Shown: one piece after another, positions 46,316 to 54,803 of the stretch
How positions within the stretch are numbered: position 1 is the first letter of the stretch
How the letters are laid out: every line of letters starts with the position of its first letter
DNA from: Ricordea florida
Lineage: Eukaryota; Cnidaria; Anthozoa; Corallimorpharia; Ricordeidae
Length of the DNA stretch: 64,000 nucleotides
Reading direction: 5' to 3'
Assembly: GCA_949710005.1 (NCBI GenBank)
Contig: OX453275.1
Location: forward strand, 10,117,519 to 10,181,518
The notes under the pieces: generated by a model
What the model was told of the DNA's origin: nothing
The model's input: only the letters and a program-made list of their open reading frames with translations
Databases searched by the model: none
Translations under genes and position numbers: made by a program

Positions 46316-46600
46316 AAAATTAGTACAAAGGATTTAATAGATTATGGTAAAAAATTGGAATAAAAGATATATCTTATAATGATGCTAATTATATATTAAA
46401 TAAAGTTAGAGCAGATAAAGAATTTACATTATAAGAATTTCAAGAAAGCAGCTAAGTTATATGAAATAGAAAAACGATCCTAAGATAAGCGATGAAGAAA
46501 TGTTGAAAAAACTAAGTTCAAAAAATAATAAAAAATAAATAAAAGATGCAGTATATTGATTTGAAGAGTTAATATATTAGAAATAATTAAGTTATATAAC
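46316..46600 (+). pseudogene. Possible decayed ORF downstream of the Cys/His repeat gene
   Basis: Broken coding-like text in changing frames: ISTKDLIDYGKKLE then a stop, ISYNDANYILNKVRADKEFT in another frame, and DPKISDEEMLKKLSS further on. Lysine-rich composition resembles the neighbouring Polinton genes. No family is recognised. It could also be non-coding AT-rich DNA. Confidence 0.3.
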
Positions 46601-46627
46601 GCTTATATGTGTTACATAACATAAAAA

Positions 46628-47263
46628 TTAACTAAATCTTAAACTAAAAGTTATGGGAGAACCCTTAAGATCAAGTTTTTCCCATTGATTGTCTAATATG
46701 CTTAAATCAAAGTAGTTGATTAAAGTATCATATTTTCGAACTGGAATTGTTGGATAATCCTTTGAGGGTATGTTTGCAAGTAGTTGTGATGGTGATAGTT
46801 TCCCAATTTCTCCATTTTTGGTTTTATTCATATATGAAAATTTATTATCAATTATACTACACATAAGTCTCAGCGGCTCCTTAATATGAATATTTATGGG
46901 GTATAATTTACCCGGATTTATGACTTCAGGAACTCCTAAACCAAACCCCAACCCCCTCGTAAGTTTAATTTTGAAGTTCTTATTTGAATATAGATAGTCA
47001 ACAGTATCAGTCTCAATTATTGTTATCTTTTCCCCATCAGGATCATTAAGAAAGATTGATTGAATATTACGAAGCGAATATGTTCCGGGTTGAATTGTTA
47101 TGAATCCTTGATTCTTATCATTGAATATTATCTGTCTATCCTTGAAATTAATCAATCTTTTTGTTTGTATATTACAATCCAGGAGTTGTATCTCCAGAAG
47201 ATTTTTCAGAGGAGGATCTAAATAAATCCTAGTTTCTGCCTCATACATTGTTATGCTTAACAT
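46628..47263 (-). CDS. Probable Polinton penton-like (minor capsid) protein
   Basis: 211 aa, beta-strand-rich. It begins MLSITMYEAETRIYL and ends with FDLSILDNQWEKLDLKGSPI followed by TFSLRF. That ending resembles the terminal strand pair (D..G..LDF.G.PI...L) of single-jelly-roll capsid proteins in Polintons and adintoviruses. It is the last gene of the leftward cluster. The penton role is inferred from size, ending and context; other structural roles are possible. Confidence 0.5.
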   Translation of the reverse strand: MLSITMYEAETRIYLDPPLKNLLEIQLLDCNIQTKRLINFKDRQIIFNDKNQGFITIQPGTYSLRNIQSIFLNDPDGEKITIIETDTVDYLYSNKNFKIKLTRGLGFGLGVPEVINPGKLYPINIHIKEPLRLMCSIIDNKFSYMNKTKNGEIGKLSPSQLLANIPSKDYPTIPVRKYDTLINYFDLSILDNQWEKLDLKGSPITFSLRFS

Positions 47264-47285
47264 TTTGTTTGATTACACCATATTC

Positions 47286-47295
47286 ATCTTTAAAT
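47286..47295 (-). promoter_or_regulatory. Promoter-like motif (ATTTAAAGAT) for the 211-aa gene
   Basis: Gap of 22 bases to ATG 47263. Confidence 0.6.
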
Positions 47296-47529
47296 TTATA
47301 TACTCCAAAGATATTTAGCAGGTACTTGGCTTTTATAACCGCATGACGTCAACATTCCACACTTCCCTAGTAATTTCGAGCGTTATAGGAAAAAACGAAA
47401 TCTACTTTCAGGCTCGTCGGTTGTTAGGGAGCTCTGGTATGCAATCTATTGTTCTCCACGTGAAAAGCGATTGTATGCAAATTAGTGCCCACGTGAAATA
47501 GCCATTTCCATCAGACTGTGCACGTGTGA

Positions 47530-49125
47530 TTACCGAAATAGAAACCACGCTAATCCACCCGCAAAAACTGTCAATGCTAATATATTCTTCTCATGCTGCG
47601 TTGAGTCAATATTATTTTCAGCGGAGCTGGTATTGCGGATTTCCTGTTTCGTCGAGTCTGGTTTTGGTTCCTTCGGGTTTTTCTTAGTTTCAGTTTTACC
47701 TTCCAGGAGAATATGAGGTAACTTTAACTTTGAAGATCCTAAGTTATGACTTATTCCAACTTTTTTTGCTTCAGTGTTTAGGGAATTATTCACACCAAAA
47801 TTCATATCATTACTCGCTTTCATAAGTTTGTTGTTAAAACCAGTCACGCTTTCAGTATTGATTATCATATTACTTGGCATCAACCATACACCAGGAGCAA
47901 TAGCTAAATCAAGCCGTAATTTAGCTTCTTGTACAGCTAATTGATACCTTTGGATAGAACTAGAAATGTCATTCTCGATCACACTACTTTCAAATAAAGA
48001 TAAAAATTCTTGTTGTGTTTCGATTGCTCCGCCGCCATTACCATAAATTGAATTTCTAGTGTTAACTTGCGCGCCTAATATGCAGTAAACAAAAGCTTCA
48101 GCGGATCGATTCAATCTACCAAGTCCGGCTTTAGTGAGCCCATGTCCTCTTGTTGGGATAAACCAGGCATATTTGTAATCAGCAAAGTCATCATTACGGA
48201 TAAATGAAATGAGATTACCCTTTTCCTTCTTTCCACCTTCATCAGAGAATTTATTACCTTCACCGGGCCATTGATCCGCTTCAGCATCATAATTCCTTAC
48301 AATATGTACATTTTGATATCCCCCTCCTTTTCCTTTAGTTCCTCCCGACGGTCGGTATCCTGCGCCATAATCAAGGAATATATCTCCCAATCCGCCGTTT
48401 CTACCCCCTTTCCATCTAAAATCGGAATTATTGGCAATTCCAAATTCTGCACACAGTCGTTGATATGCTACTTTACTATAGGGATTGTTGTTTATTACAA
48501 AAGGTTGCTCATCGGGCAAAGGTAGTTTCAATTCATATAATATCCTCCTTATTGTGAAATATATGTGAAATTTTATGAAGCTACTCACTACTTTAGGATA
48601 ATTTAGACTTTCAAAAGGACTTATACCGCAACCAGATGTTGCACACCAAACTGCAAAGTTAAGTTGTTGAGGCCAATAATTCATATCAGGGGAGTTCAAC
48701 CATTTTCTACTTTTTTTTCCAGATTTGAATGTTACAACTTGAGATGTAAATATGTTTCTCATCTTTGCTGTGAATTTCTTCGTATTTGAAACATATATAT
48801 CCAGATAGGTTAGCATTTTTGTTATATCAGTTGTAAAGTCATCAAAATTAATAGCTGGTATAGGATAAGATTGATTTGTTATGGTTAAACTTTCAGGAAA
48901 TGAAATCAACTCACTGTCATCCAAACCTAAATCTTTCCATAAAAGTTTTTTCAAACGAGGCGAAATATTATCAATCCATGTTTTTCCAGTAGGATCATCA
49001 TTTGACATTATTGTTGTACCATCAACTTTCCATTTAATATATCCACCATACGGATCAGATACAACTTCAAATTGACTTTGATCGGCCTTTGGATATTTAT
49101 TTCTGAAATCATTGAATAATGACAT
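47530..49125 (-). CDS. Polinton structural-type protein, 531 aa, C-terminal membrane anchor
   Basis: Chosen start MSLFNDFRNKYP at 49125; an ATG four codons upstream (MNKK) belongs to the leader by comparison with neighbouring genes. It has a Gly-rich middle (GGRNGGLGDIFLDYGAGY, GGTKGKGGGY), an IPTRGHGLTKAGLGRLNRS segment, a helical part (IQRYQLAVQEAKLRLDLA) and a polar, Lys/Glu/Ser-rich linker. The protein closes with a single hydrophobic segment (ILALTVFAGGLAWFLF) at the extreme C-terminus, as in tail-anchored proteins. No known domain is recognised. It is large, conserved-looking and placed among virion genes, so a particle or membrane component is plausible. Confidence 0.6.
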   Translation of the reverse strand: MSLFNDFRNKYPKADQSQFEVVSDPYGGYIKWKVDGTTIMSNDDPTGKTWIDNISPRLKKLLWKDLGLDDSELISFPESLTITNQSYPIPAINFDDFTTDITKMLTYLDIYVSNTKKFTAKMRNIFTSQVVTFKSGKKSRKWLNSPDMNYWPQQLNFAVWCATSGCGISPFESLNYPKVVSSFIKFHIYFTIRRILYELKLPLPDEQPFVINNNPYSKVAYQRLCAEFGIANNSDFRWKGGRNGGLGDIFLDYGAGYRPSGGTKGKGGGYQNVHIVRNYDAEADQWPGEGNKFSDEGGKKEKGNLISFIRNDDFADYKYAWFIPTRGHGLTKAGLGRLNRSAEAFVYCILGAQVNTRNSIYGNGGGAIETQQEFLSLFESSVIENDISSSIQRYQLAVQEAKLRLDLAIAPGVWLMPSNMIINTESVTGFNNKLMKASNDMNFGVNNSLNTEAKKVGISHNLGSSKLKLPHILLEGKTETKKNPKEPKPDSTKQEIRNTSSAENNIDSTQHEKNILALTVFAGGLAWFLFR

Positions 49126-49146
49126 TTTTTTGTTCATAACATGTTG

Positions 49147-49155
49147 CTTTTAAAT
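49147..49155 (-). promoter_or_regulatory. Promoter-like motif (ATTTAAAAG) for the 531-aa gene
   Basis: Gap of 21 bases to ATG 49125. Confidence 0.5.
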
Positions 49156-49190
49156 CACCTCTTTTCTAATACCAGCATAACAATTCCATC

Positions 49191-49832
49191 CTACTGGCGT
49201 TCTCTCGTATGAAAATTTCCAAGTTCGGGACCGGTTAACTCCTTTATAATTTCCGCTCGAACCTCTGTTCTTAACTGATTCATGTTTAGGTTTTTTTCCC
49301 CATCTTTCCTGTTTTTCTGTCGGATTTCGAGTTTTAGTTTTTCAAACTTATCCACCTCTGATAAAATTAATGAAAATTCTTGGTCAGAGATTGTGTTATC
49401 TTTCAAGGCCTTTGAAACTAAGTCGTGAATAGTGTTTACTTTTGCTTTTGCTAAAGAAACTGTCTGTTCATGTTTACTAACTTTATGTGAAAGTTTTTTA
49501 GAAGCCGAACCGAATCCAACCGATATTACCCCACAAATTCCTCCCACCGCACCTAATGGGATACCAACAGCAGCACCAAACCCAGTAAGGGAGGTTCCAA
49601 GCCCACTTGCAGATAGGATAACTGAAATCACTCCACTACTAACACTTATTTTTGTAAATATTCCTCTAGCTCGATTATACTTTTTTCTAACATCTTCGTA
49701 ATGTTTAATTTCCTTCTCAAGATTTTGTAGTACTTCGCATGACTTTTGTAGTCTGAAATTAACCGTCTGAAATGAGGAACTCGGGTCTGAATTAACAGGC
49801 GCATTGGGATAAATTCTATTGTAGTCATCCAT
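49191..49832 (-). CDS. Polinton membrane-active-type protein (coiled coil plus Gly-rich hairpin)
   Basis: 213 aa. An N-terminal helical stretch (residues about 25-58, SCEVLQNLEKEIKHYEDVRK) is followed by a Gly/Ala-rich hydrophobic region at about 62-110 (SGLGTSLTGFGAAVG, GAVGGICGVISVGFGSA). That could form a transmembrane hairpin. A second helical region follows (SKHEQTVSLAKAKVNTIHDL). This architecture resembles pore-forming or membrane-lytic proteins; no specific family is claimed. It is co-oriented with the capsid cluster. Confidence 0.55.
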   Translation of the reverse strand: MDDYNRIYPNAPVNSDPSSSFQTVNFRLQKSCEVLQNLEKEIKHYEDVRKKYNRARGIFTKISVSSGVISVILSASGLGTSLTGFGAAVGIPLGAVGGICGVISVGFGSASKKLSHKVSKHEQTVSLAKAKVNTIHDLVSKALKDNTISDQEFSLILSEVDKFEKLKLEIRQKNRKDGEKNLNMNQLRTEVRAEIIKELTGPELGNFHTRERQ

Positions 49833-49857
49833 ATTGTATTTTACTGATCAACATGAT

Positions 49858-49867
49858 ATCTTTAAAT
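49858..49867 (-). promoter_or_regulatory. Promoter-like motif (ATTTAAAGAT) for the 213-aa gene
   Basis: Gap of 25 bases to ATG 49832. Confidence 0.6.
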
Positions 49868-49884
49868 AGATACGGCCAGGTTTG

Positions 49885-51090
49885 TTATCTACTCTTCTTT
49901 ACCCTTTCCACAAAATATAGAACCACAGCCATTATCAAAAGCCAAGCATTATTACCTAAAAAGCTAATGACCTCACCCGCTGTTTTGAACAGAAAGCTTA
50001 CAATCGCTCCAACCATTCCAGGCAATATTTCACCTAGTTTCTTACCAATAGCTTTAAACCCATTACCAACACCTTTACCTAATGTGGATAGGCCTTTGGA
50101 AAGATTAGAAACTATAACTCCAATGATTACACCAACAGCACTCACAACTGCAAATACTGTAAAACCATACTTTTTGAAGATGTGTTTTAATCGCTCGCGT
50201 AATGGTAAATTTTTAAGTATTTCTTCATTTTTACTCTCCATATCAGATATTTGTTCTTGGTTGTAAATAATACTCTTTCTTGCTAGTTCTTTAAATTTAT
50301 CAACTTCTGCTTGTAATCTTTCATTACTACGTTCTAACATTGTTAAATTTGACTGTCCCTTCTTATACTTGTCTATTTCATCTTTGTATACATTAATTTC
50401 ATTCAAAAGTTTCTCTACTTGTATTTTTATTTCTATATTTTGTTTAGCAGTTTCTTCAAAAAGACTTTTATTTTCAGCTTTTTCTACCTGTTGTTTCTCA
50501 ATGAATTGCCGCAGTTCTTTTTCTCTTTCTTCATATCGCTTAATCTCCATAGGATATACTTTTGTGGTTGCTTCCAATCCCTGAACTACATTAAGTAATT
50601 CCATATTTTGTTCATTAGCTTCATTCAATTGCGATAAAAGATTATTATTTTTTATAAGCATGGATTCGTAATCAGCACCTAAAGCTTTTATGATTATTTT
50701 ACCCAACTTATCAAGTTTTATTACTCCATCTTTATCAATCAATATATGTTCTGTAGCATTTCTCTGATTACTCAATTTAACCAACAAATTACCCTCCTTA
50801 TCCCATTCTGCTGTAAATGGAGAATCCAAAGGGTTGAAATCTGGAAACAAACTTTTTATGTATTGCAAAGCTTCCATCCTATTATCATATTTATCACTAG
50901 GTAATTTAGGTCTAGCCCCCTCCTTCTCATAATCCCTACCTCCAAATGAAGTTTCTGCTGTCGCACCATCGGGGTTAATTGCCCTAGTGGTGGATGATAT
51001 TGGATCCATTTCTATAGTTTCTTTATCACCATCACCATCATCTAGATCAGTTTTTTCAAATTTTGGTATTAATGGTTCTTCTTCTTCCAT
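49885..51090 (-). CDS. Polinton coiled-coil membrane protein, 401 aa
   Basis: Start chosen at MEEEEPLIPKF (51090), not the upstream ATG at 51156. The intervening bases match the non-coding leader of the 72-aa gene (AAAGATTTCTTAC and AGTAAAAAAAT). The protein has an acidic N-terminus, a globular part (YIKSLFPDFNPLDSPFTAEW, LLVKLSNQRN) and a long coiled coil over about residues 150-280. The C-terminal third is hydrophobic, with several segments (FTVFAVVSAVGVIIGVIVSN, NNAWLLIMAVVLYFV) ending in basic KKSR. Role unknown; it is likely a membrane-associated virion or assembly protein. Confidence 0.6.
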   Translation of the reverse strand: MEEEEPLIPKFEKTDLDDGDGDKETIEMDPISSTTRAINPDGATAETSFGGRDYEKEGARPKLPSDKYDNRMEALQYIKSLFPDFNPLDSPFTAEWDKEGNLLVKLSNQRNATEHILIDKDGVIKLDKLGKIIIKALGADYESMLIKNNNLLSQLNEANEQNMELLNVVQGLEATTKVYPMEIKRYEEREKELRQFIEKQQVEKAENKSLFEETAKQNIEIKIQVEKLLNEINVYKDEIDKYKKGQSNLTMLERSNERLQAEVDKFKELARKSIIYNQEQISDMESKNEEILKNLPLRERLKHIFKKYGFTVFAVVSAVGVIIGVIVSNLSKGLSTLGKGVGNGFKAIGKKLGEILPGMVGAIVSFLFKTAGEVISFLGNNAWLLIMAVVLYFVERVKKSR

Positions 51091-51114
51091 GATTTTTTTA
51101 CTAATCAGTAAGAA

Positions 51115-51123
51115 ATCTTTAGA
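51115..51123 (-). promoter_or_regulatory. Promoter-like motif (TCTAAAGAT) for the 401-aa gene
   Basis: Gap of 24 bases to the ATG at 51090. The motif lies inside the longer ORF, which argues against the upstream start. Confidence 0.5.
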
Positions 51124-51160
51124 CCCCTTAGGCCGCGAAGAAAACTGGTCACACAATTAA

Positions 51161-51553
51161 CTAAAAGAATTTACTTGCCATATAACCCAATGCCAACATA
51201 CCACCACCTACATATGCCATTTCACCCATCTTTTGATTTTCACTTGGTCTATAATAATCCGCAAATTTTGGTTCATTCATTTGACTATATAATTTCAAAG
51301 CTTCATCCGTTTTTAAAAGATTTTTTGATGCCTGATATTTTTCATCTTTTTTCTTCATTTCCCAAGCAATTAGTTTCTGTCTATTTTCCTGATATTCAGC
51401 GTAATCTCTTTGATACTTTTCTAATGCCTTATCGTGTCTTATTCGTTCTGCATCTGTTTTATCACCAGAAAGATATTTTGCAAGATATGAACCACCAACA
51501 AAGGCGGTTGCATTCAAAATAGCTCCTCCAAACATCATTGCTATTGTTGCCAT
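51161..51553 (-). CDS. Small Polinton membrane protein, 130 aa
   Basis: Hydrophobic N-terminus (MATIAMMFGGAILNATAFVG), a charged helical middle (YQRDYAEYQENRQKLIAWEM) and a second hydrophobic stretch at the end (MAYVGGGMLALGYMASKFF). No family recognised. The stop lies only 70 bases upstream of the next ORF's chosen start. The upstream motif is weak (CTAAAGG at 51574-51580, gap 20). Confidence 0.55.
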   Translation of the reverse strand: MATIAMMFGGAILNATAFVGGSYLAKYLSGDKTDAERIRHDKALEKYQRDYAEYQENRQKLIAWEMKKKDEKYQASKNLLKTDEALKLYSQMNEPKFADYYRPSENQKMGEMAYVGGGMLALGYMASKFF

Positions 51554-51576
51554 GTTTAATTTGAGGTTCCTCCCCT

Positions 51577-51795
51577 TTAGGTCGGTAAAATCTTTTGATC
51601 CTCTAAATATGTTTTTAGGTACATACTACCCGACAATACAACCACCCATTTAGCATAATTTGTAATACTTGAGGATGGGTCGTTCATAAATGATTCTCTC
51701 ATGGCCTTTTTAGCTACATATCCAACTAAAGCTGCTAATCCAATAAGGACTGCTGAATCAGTAACAGTTTTCACAAGTTTGTTTTCAGTTGACAT
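51577..51795 (-). CDS. Small Polinton membrane protein, 72 aa
   Basis: Start taken as MSTENKLVKTV (51795). The five codons upstream (MSKKI) coincide with the AGTAAAAAAAT leader shared with the 401-aa gene. Two hydrophobic segments are seen: SAVLIGLAALVGYVAKKA and YAKWVVVLSGSMYLKTYL. No family is recognised. Confidence 0.5.
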   Translation of the reverse strand: MSTENKLVKTVTDSAVLIGLAALVGYVAKKAMRESFMNDPSSSITNYAKWVVVLSGSMYLKTYLEDQKILPT

Positions 51796-51819
51796 AATTT
51801 TTTTACTCATCGGTAAGAA

Positions 51820-51829
51820 ATCTTTAAAC
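51820..51829 (-). promoter_or_regulatory. Promoter-like motif (GTTTAAAGAT) for the 72-aa gene
   Basis: Gap of 24 bases to ATG 51795. Confidence 0.6.
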
Positions 51830-51837
51830 TACTTATT

Positions 51838-52239
51838 TCATATCATTCCGATTTTAATAGGTTGTGGGGGTTGTATAGTAATATTTGCAGGTGAAACATT
51901 ATTTTCCTTCGGGGTTTTATTATAATATCTAATAAACATATCAAATGCTGTAAACCCTATTCCTACAATAGATAATACAGTTGTAAAAGATAGCTCCGGA
52001 ATCCATGCTTTAGATTCACTCTCTTCATTTTTAATCTCCTCTTGTTCTTTTTCACGTTTCATTTCCCTAGCTAATGCTTCTCTAGCTTTTTTATTGCGTT
52101 CTGCTAGTTTCTTACCGGCCGCAACCTTTTTAGGATCTTTCTCTTTCTTTTTAGGATCTTTCTTTTCAGGTGCTGGATCCATTGTAATTTGCTCAACAAC
52201 TTCTGTTCCTCCTTCACTTCGTTCATTTTGGTCAGACAT
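51838..52239 (-). CDS. Polinton Lys/Glu-rich single-pass membrane protein, 133 aa
   Basis: The true start is MSDQNERSEGG at 52239; the frame upstream begins only with TTG. A highly charged N-terminal half (KKDPKKKEKDPKK, then KAREALAREMKREKEQEEI, likely a helix) is followed by one hydrophobic segment (FTTVLSIVGIGFTAFDMFI). The tail is short and polar. The basic half could bind DNA or another virion component; that is inference. Confidence 0.55.
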   Translation of the reverse strand: MSDQNERSEGGTEVVEQITMDPAPEKKDPKKKEKDPKKVAAGKKLAERNKKAREALAREMKREKEQEEIKNEESESKAWIPELSFTTVLSIVGIGFTAFDMFIRYYNKTPKENNVSPANITIQPPQPIKIGMI

Positions 52240-52265
52240 CGTTATTTTATTTAACAAAGCAAATA

Positions 52266-52275
52266 ATCTTTAAAT
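52266..52275 (-). promoter_or_regulatory. Promoter-like motif (ATTTAAAGAT) for the 133-aa gene
   Basis: Gap of 26 bases to ATG 52239. It touches the last base of the 171-aa gene's stop region. Confidence 0.6.
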
Positions 52276-52790
52276 CAGCTGTTCTCGGTATTATGCTCAG
52301 TTTTGTTAGTATCATATGTAATTGTCCTTGAAACTTCTTGTATTTTGCCTATTTTAATGTGCTTAGCAACCTGGAATAGCCCGCTAGCAAGTGCCGTCAA
52401 CCTTCCTGCTTTCAATGCTAAGAGACCCACAATGTTTGTCAGTTCGCGATTAACCAAATCATCATTCTTTAAATCCACACAAAGAGATTCTATATCATCC
52501 ACGGGAACCATGTAAGAAATGACTTGAGAAACTAATTGAAGAGATGAATCTACCAACCCGCCATTAATTTTCTTACCTAATACTGCCTGATATCTATTAT
52601 AATATTTTTCAATGTCTTTTACCGATAATTTTTTTATATCGCCCAGACTCATATCAACTCCCAAATATTCCTTTGTAGTTCCAAGAGCTGCGAGGATGGC
52701 TAGTGATTCTTGTTTTATTTCAACTTCATTATTATAATTATCTTTTGCCTCAGTCTTTTCTTCTTCAATATAATCTTCAACTTCTGCCAT
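52275..52790 (-). CDS. Polinton protein of unknown function, 171 aa
   Basis: Acidic N-terminus (MAEVEDYIEEEKTEAKDN), then a mostly helical body (YLGVDMSLGDIKKLSVKDIE, GGLVDSSLQLVSQVISYMVP) and a moderately hydrophobic helix (IVGLLALKAGRLTALASGL). The tail is polar. It sits immediately downstream of the ATPase gene in the same orientation. No domain is recognised. Confidence 0.55.
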   Translation of the reverse strand: MAEVEDYIEEEKTEAKDNYNNEVEIKQESLAILAALGTTKEYLGVDMSLGDIKKLSVKDIEKYYNRYQAVLGKKINGGLVDSSLQLVSQVISYMVPVDDIESLCVDLKNDDLVNRELTNIVGLLALKAGRLTALASGLFQVAKHIKIGKIQEVSRTITYDTNKTEHNTENS

Positions 52791-52816
52791 TTTACAATTT
52801 TCTTACCTACAGTCAG

Positions 52817-52826
52817 GTCTTTAAAT
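52817..52826 (-). promoter_or_regulatory. Promoter-like motif (ATTTAAAGAC) for the 171-aa gene
   Basis: Gap of 26 bases to ATG 52790. Confidence 0.55.
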
Positions 52827-52869
52827 TTATAACTTCAGGCTGCTCCCTTTGGTCGAGTTCCGCACTTCG

Positions 52870-53496
52870 CTACGCTCCGTTTGGAACTTCCAAATAGCAA
52901 TTAAATGGGTGACGTAAAGATAAACAAAGTCTAGAATATTTTTCTTTTTTCAGTAGTTGAACAAACTTTTTACTAGTTTCAGGGTTTAAATCACCTCCAT
53001 AATCTTCGAAAAACATCTTCATACCTTTTTGCGATGGATTATGGAAAGTAACAACGCAAGCAACATTTTCACGGAATGGTTTTGCTATCGATGTTAATTG
53101 CTGAGTGAGAACCCACATTGATAATCCATGATGTCTCCCAGAGAAAGCTAAATCAATAAACTTGTTAGATCGTTTCTTCAAATCATTAGAAACAGCACAA
53201 TCATCTAAAATTATTAATGTATTTGTCCCGGAAAATAAAGTTTGGCAATCAGTTAATAACTCATTAATCTCATCAATGTTACTGGAATCTGGCGATAGTA
53301 CATAGAATCTCTTATCTCCTCGAGCAAAGTCGCGGTAAGTTTTGTTTTTGGAATAGGTTGGGCATATTAAAACAATGTATTCAAAAACTTTTCGGAATGG
53401 ACCTCGTAGTTGATCAATTATGTAATTTGTCTTTCCACAATTTGTCGGGCCCGTTATAATGCAATGAAAAGGAATTTTTTCTCTTAATTCTTCCAT
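52870..53496 (-). CDS. Packaging ATPase (A32/FtsK-HerA type)
   Basis: 208 aa. Walker A GPTNCGKT at residues 16-23, Walker B LIILDD at 94-99, then a sensor-like region (GRHHGLSMWVLTQQL). This matches the genome-packaging ATPases of Polintons and NCLDV-type viruses (A32-like), which drive DNA into capsids. It lies just downstream of the capsid gene (30 bases between stop and start) with only a weak TCTTTTCTTTTAA upstream. It may therefore be co-transcribed with the capsid gene. Length is usual for the family. Confidence 0.9.
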   Translation of the reverse strand: MEELREKIPFHCIITGPTNCGKTNYIIDQLRGPFRKVFEYIVLICPTYSKNKTYRDFARGDKRFYVLSPDSSNIDEINELLTDCQTLFSGTNTLIILDDCAVSNDLKKRSNKFIDLAFSGRHHGLSMWVLTQQLTSIAKPFRENVACVVTFHNPSQKGMKMFFEDYGGDLNPETSKKFVQLLKKEKYSRLCLSLRHPFNCYLEVPNGA

Positions 53497-53526
53497 CTTT
53501 TCTTTCCTTCGGGTCTTTTCTTTTAA

Positions 53527-54768
53527 CTAATACATGATTGATCTTAAGTTTGAATTCATGATTTCCATTAATGCATCAGCTACCACAAACATGTAACAAG
53601 TCATAATACCAGACCCACTAACTTTTCTCTTCATTTCTATTTTTACACCATCCTGTGCGTTATTTAAGGCTAGACCCCCTCCGTGAATACCATTATCTGG
53701 GTGAGTTCTCAAATCTAACCACAGGGCAAACTTTTTACTATAAAAATCCTTTTCCTTTACCGACCAAAGGGAAGAACCACTGAAACGTTTCTTTATCGAC
53801 TCCCATAGGTCTGAAGGTACCATTCCCTTAGAGTAGAAACGATTTGGTACACCATTAACATCGATATTGATTGAGGTGATACCTGGATTGAAAAAATTCT
53901 CAGAATCTCGCGCTCCTTCACCATATGGTAATGTAAACAAACATAATATCCCAGTAATTGACCTTCTAGGTAGATTAATATGCTGGTTTATAACGCTGTC
54001 TGTAGGCCTGGATATGGTGAAAGTTTTGTGTAAAGTTACATTCTCATAAAAGAACCCCTTTCCAACCTGATAAGCTGCTTGTGCCTCACGAGCTAAGTAT
54101 TCGCTTGATATACAAGAATATTCCAACTCGAGGTTTGTTATTTTGTAAGTTGGAGTCTTTGTCTTGTCAGAATAAACAACAATATCGTTAACTGGAGCTA
54201 GTGTAATCTCAAAGATTATTTGATGATCTAACGCCTTTGGGTAGAAAACTCCATGATCGTTGAGAATAGGATGGTTTAGTGGGATATGGTACTTGGTATT
54301 GTGTACTACTGCAAGTGCTACTTCCTTTGCATCTGTGTCTACCTTATCACCTGCATTTGTCCGCAGCTTCCTCATGTTTTCAGAAGAAATACCTTGTTTT
54401 AATCTATCCTCCCGTTCTTCCTCTGTTAAGAATAAGTCATGGTAGGTTTGAAATAGATCGTATCTTTGAGTATCCTGTAGTGTTTCACCCCCAAAAAGAA
54501 CCTTGAGTCTGTATACAAGGTTACTACCTACATTATTCACTAGGGTGTTATCTTCATGCCCCTCAACGGTCAAGTTAAATACTAGATATACACTTCCCGG
54601 CACAATCACTAAATTTTCAGAAAGTTTAGGAATATTTATATATAGTGTCTCCCCCGGATTACCTGATGATGGGTTTAGCGTAATTCTATGCAATGTTGAT
54701 TCCGATTTCAAACCGAGTGGCTCTCTTGGAATCCGGTTTGGATTAATTTTTTCAGATATGTTTGTCAT
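53527..54768 (-). CDS. Probable major capsid protein (double jelly-roll), F54H12.2-like family
   Basis: 413 aa, beta-rich throughout. Signature stretches are ITLNPSSGNPGETLYINIP, NNVGSNLVYRLKVLFGGETL, YDLFQTYHDLFLTEEERED and SSEYLAREAQAAYQ. This is the cnidarian F54H12.2-like family found in Mavericks. Its size and the NxxG-x-LVxRLxVxxGGE block fit the hexon-like double-jelly-roll capsid proteins of Polintons and adintoviruses. It is the first gene of the leftward cluster, divergent from the integrase, with starts 33 bases apart. The family is recognised; the capsid role is strong inference from family and context. Confidence 0.75.
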   Translation of the reverse strand: MTNISEKINPNRIPREPLGLKSESTLHRITLNPSSGNPGETLYINIPKLSENLVIVPGSVYLVFNLTVEGHEDNTLVNNVGSNLVYRLKVLFGGETLQDTQRYDLFQTYHDLFLTEEEREDRLKQGISSENMRKLRTNAGDKVDTDAKEVALAVVHNTKYHIPLNHPILNDHGVFYPKALDHQIIFEITLAPVNDIVVYSDKTKTPTYKITNLELEYSCISSEYLAREAQAAYQVGKGFFYENVTLHKTFTISRPTDSVINQHINLPRRSITGILCLFTLPYGEGARDSENFFNPGITSINIDVNGVPNRFYSKGMVPSDLWESIKKRFSGSSLWSVKEKDFYSKKFALWLDLRTHPDNGIHGGGLALNNAQDGVKIEMKRKVSGSGIMTCYMFVVADALMEIMNSNLRSIMY

Positions 54769-54793
54769 ATTTATTTTAAGGAGGGGGTGAGTA

Positions 54794-54803
54794 ATCTTTA
54801 AAT
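54794..54803 (-). promoter_or_regulatory. Promoter-like motif (ATTTAAAGAT) between capsid and integrase genes
   Basis: Gap of 25 bases to the capsid ATG at 54768. On the other strand it overlaps the integrase start codon (ATG 54802-54804), so it serves the capsid side. Confidence 0.6.
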
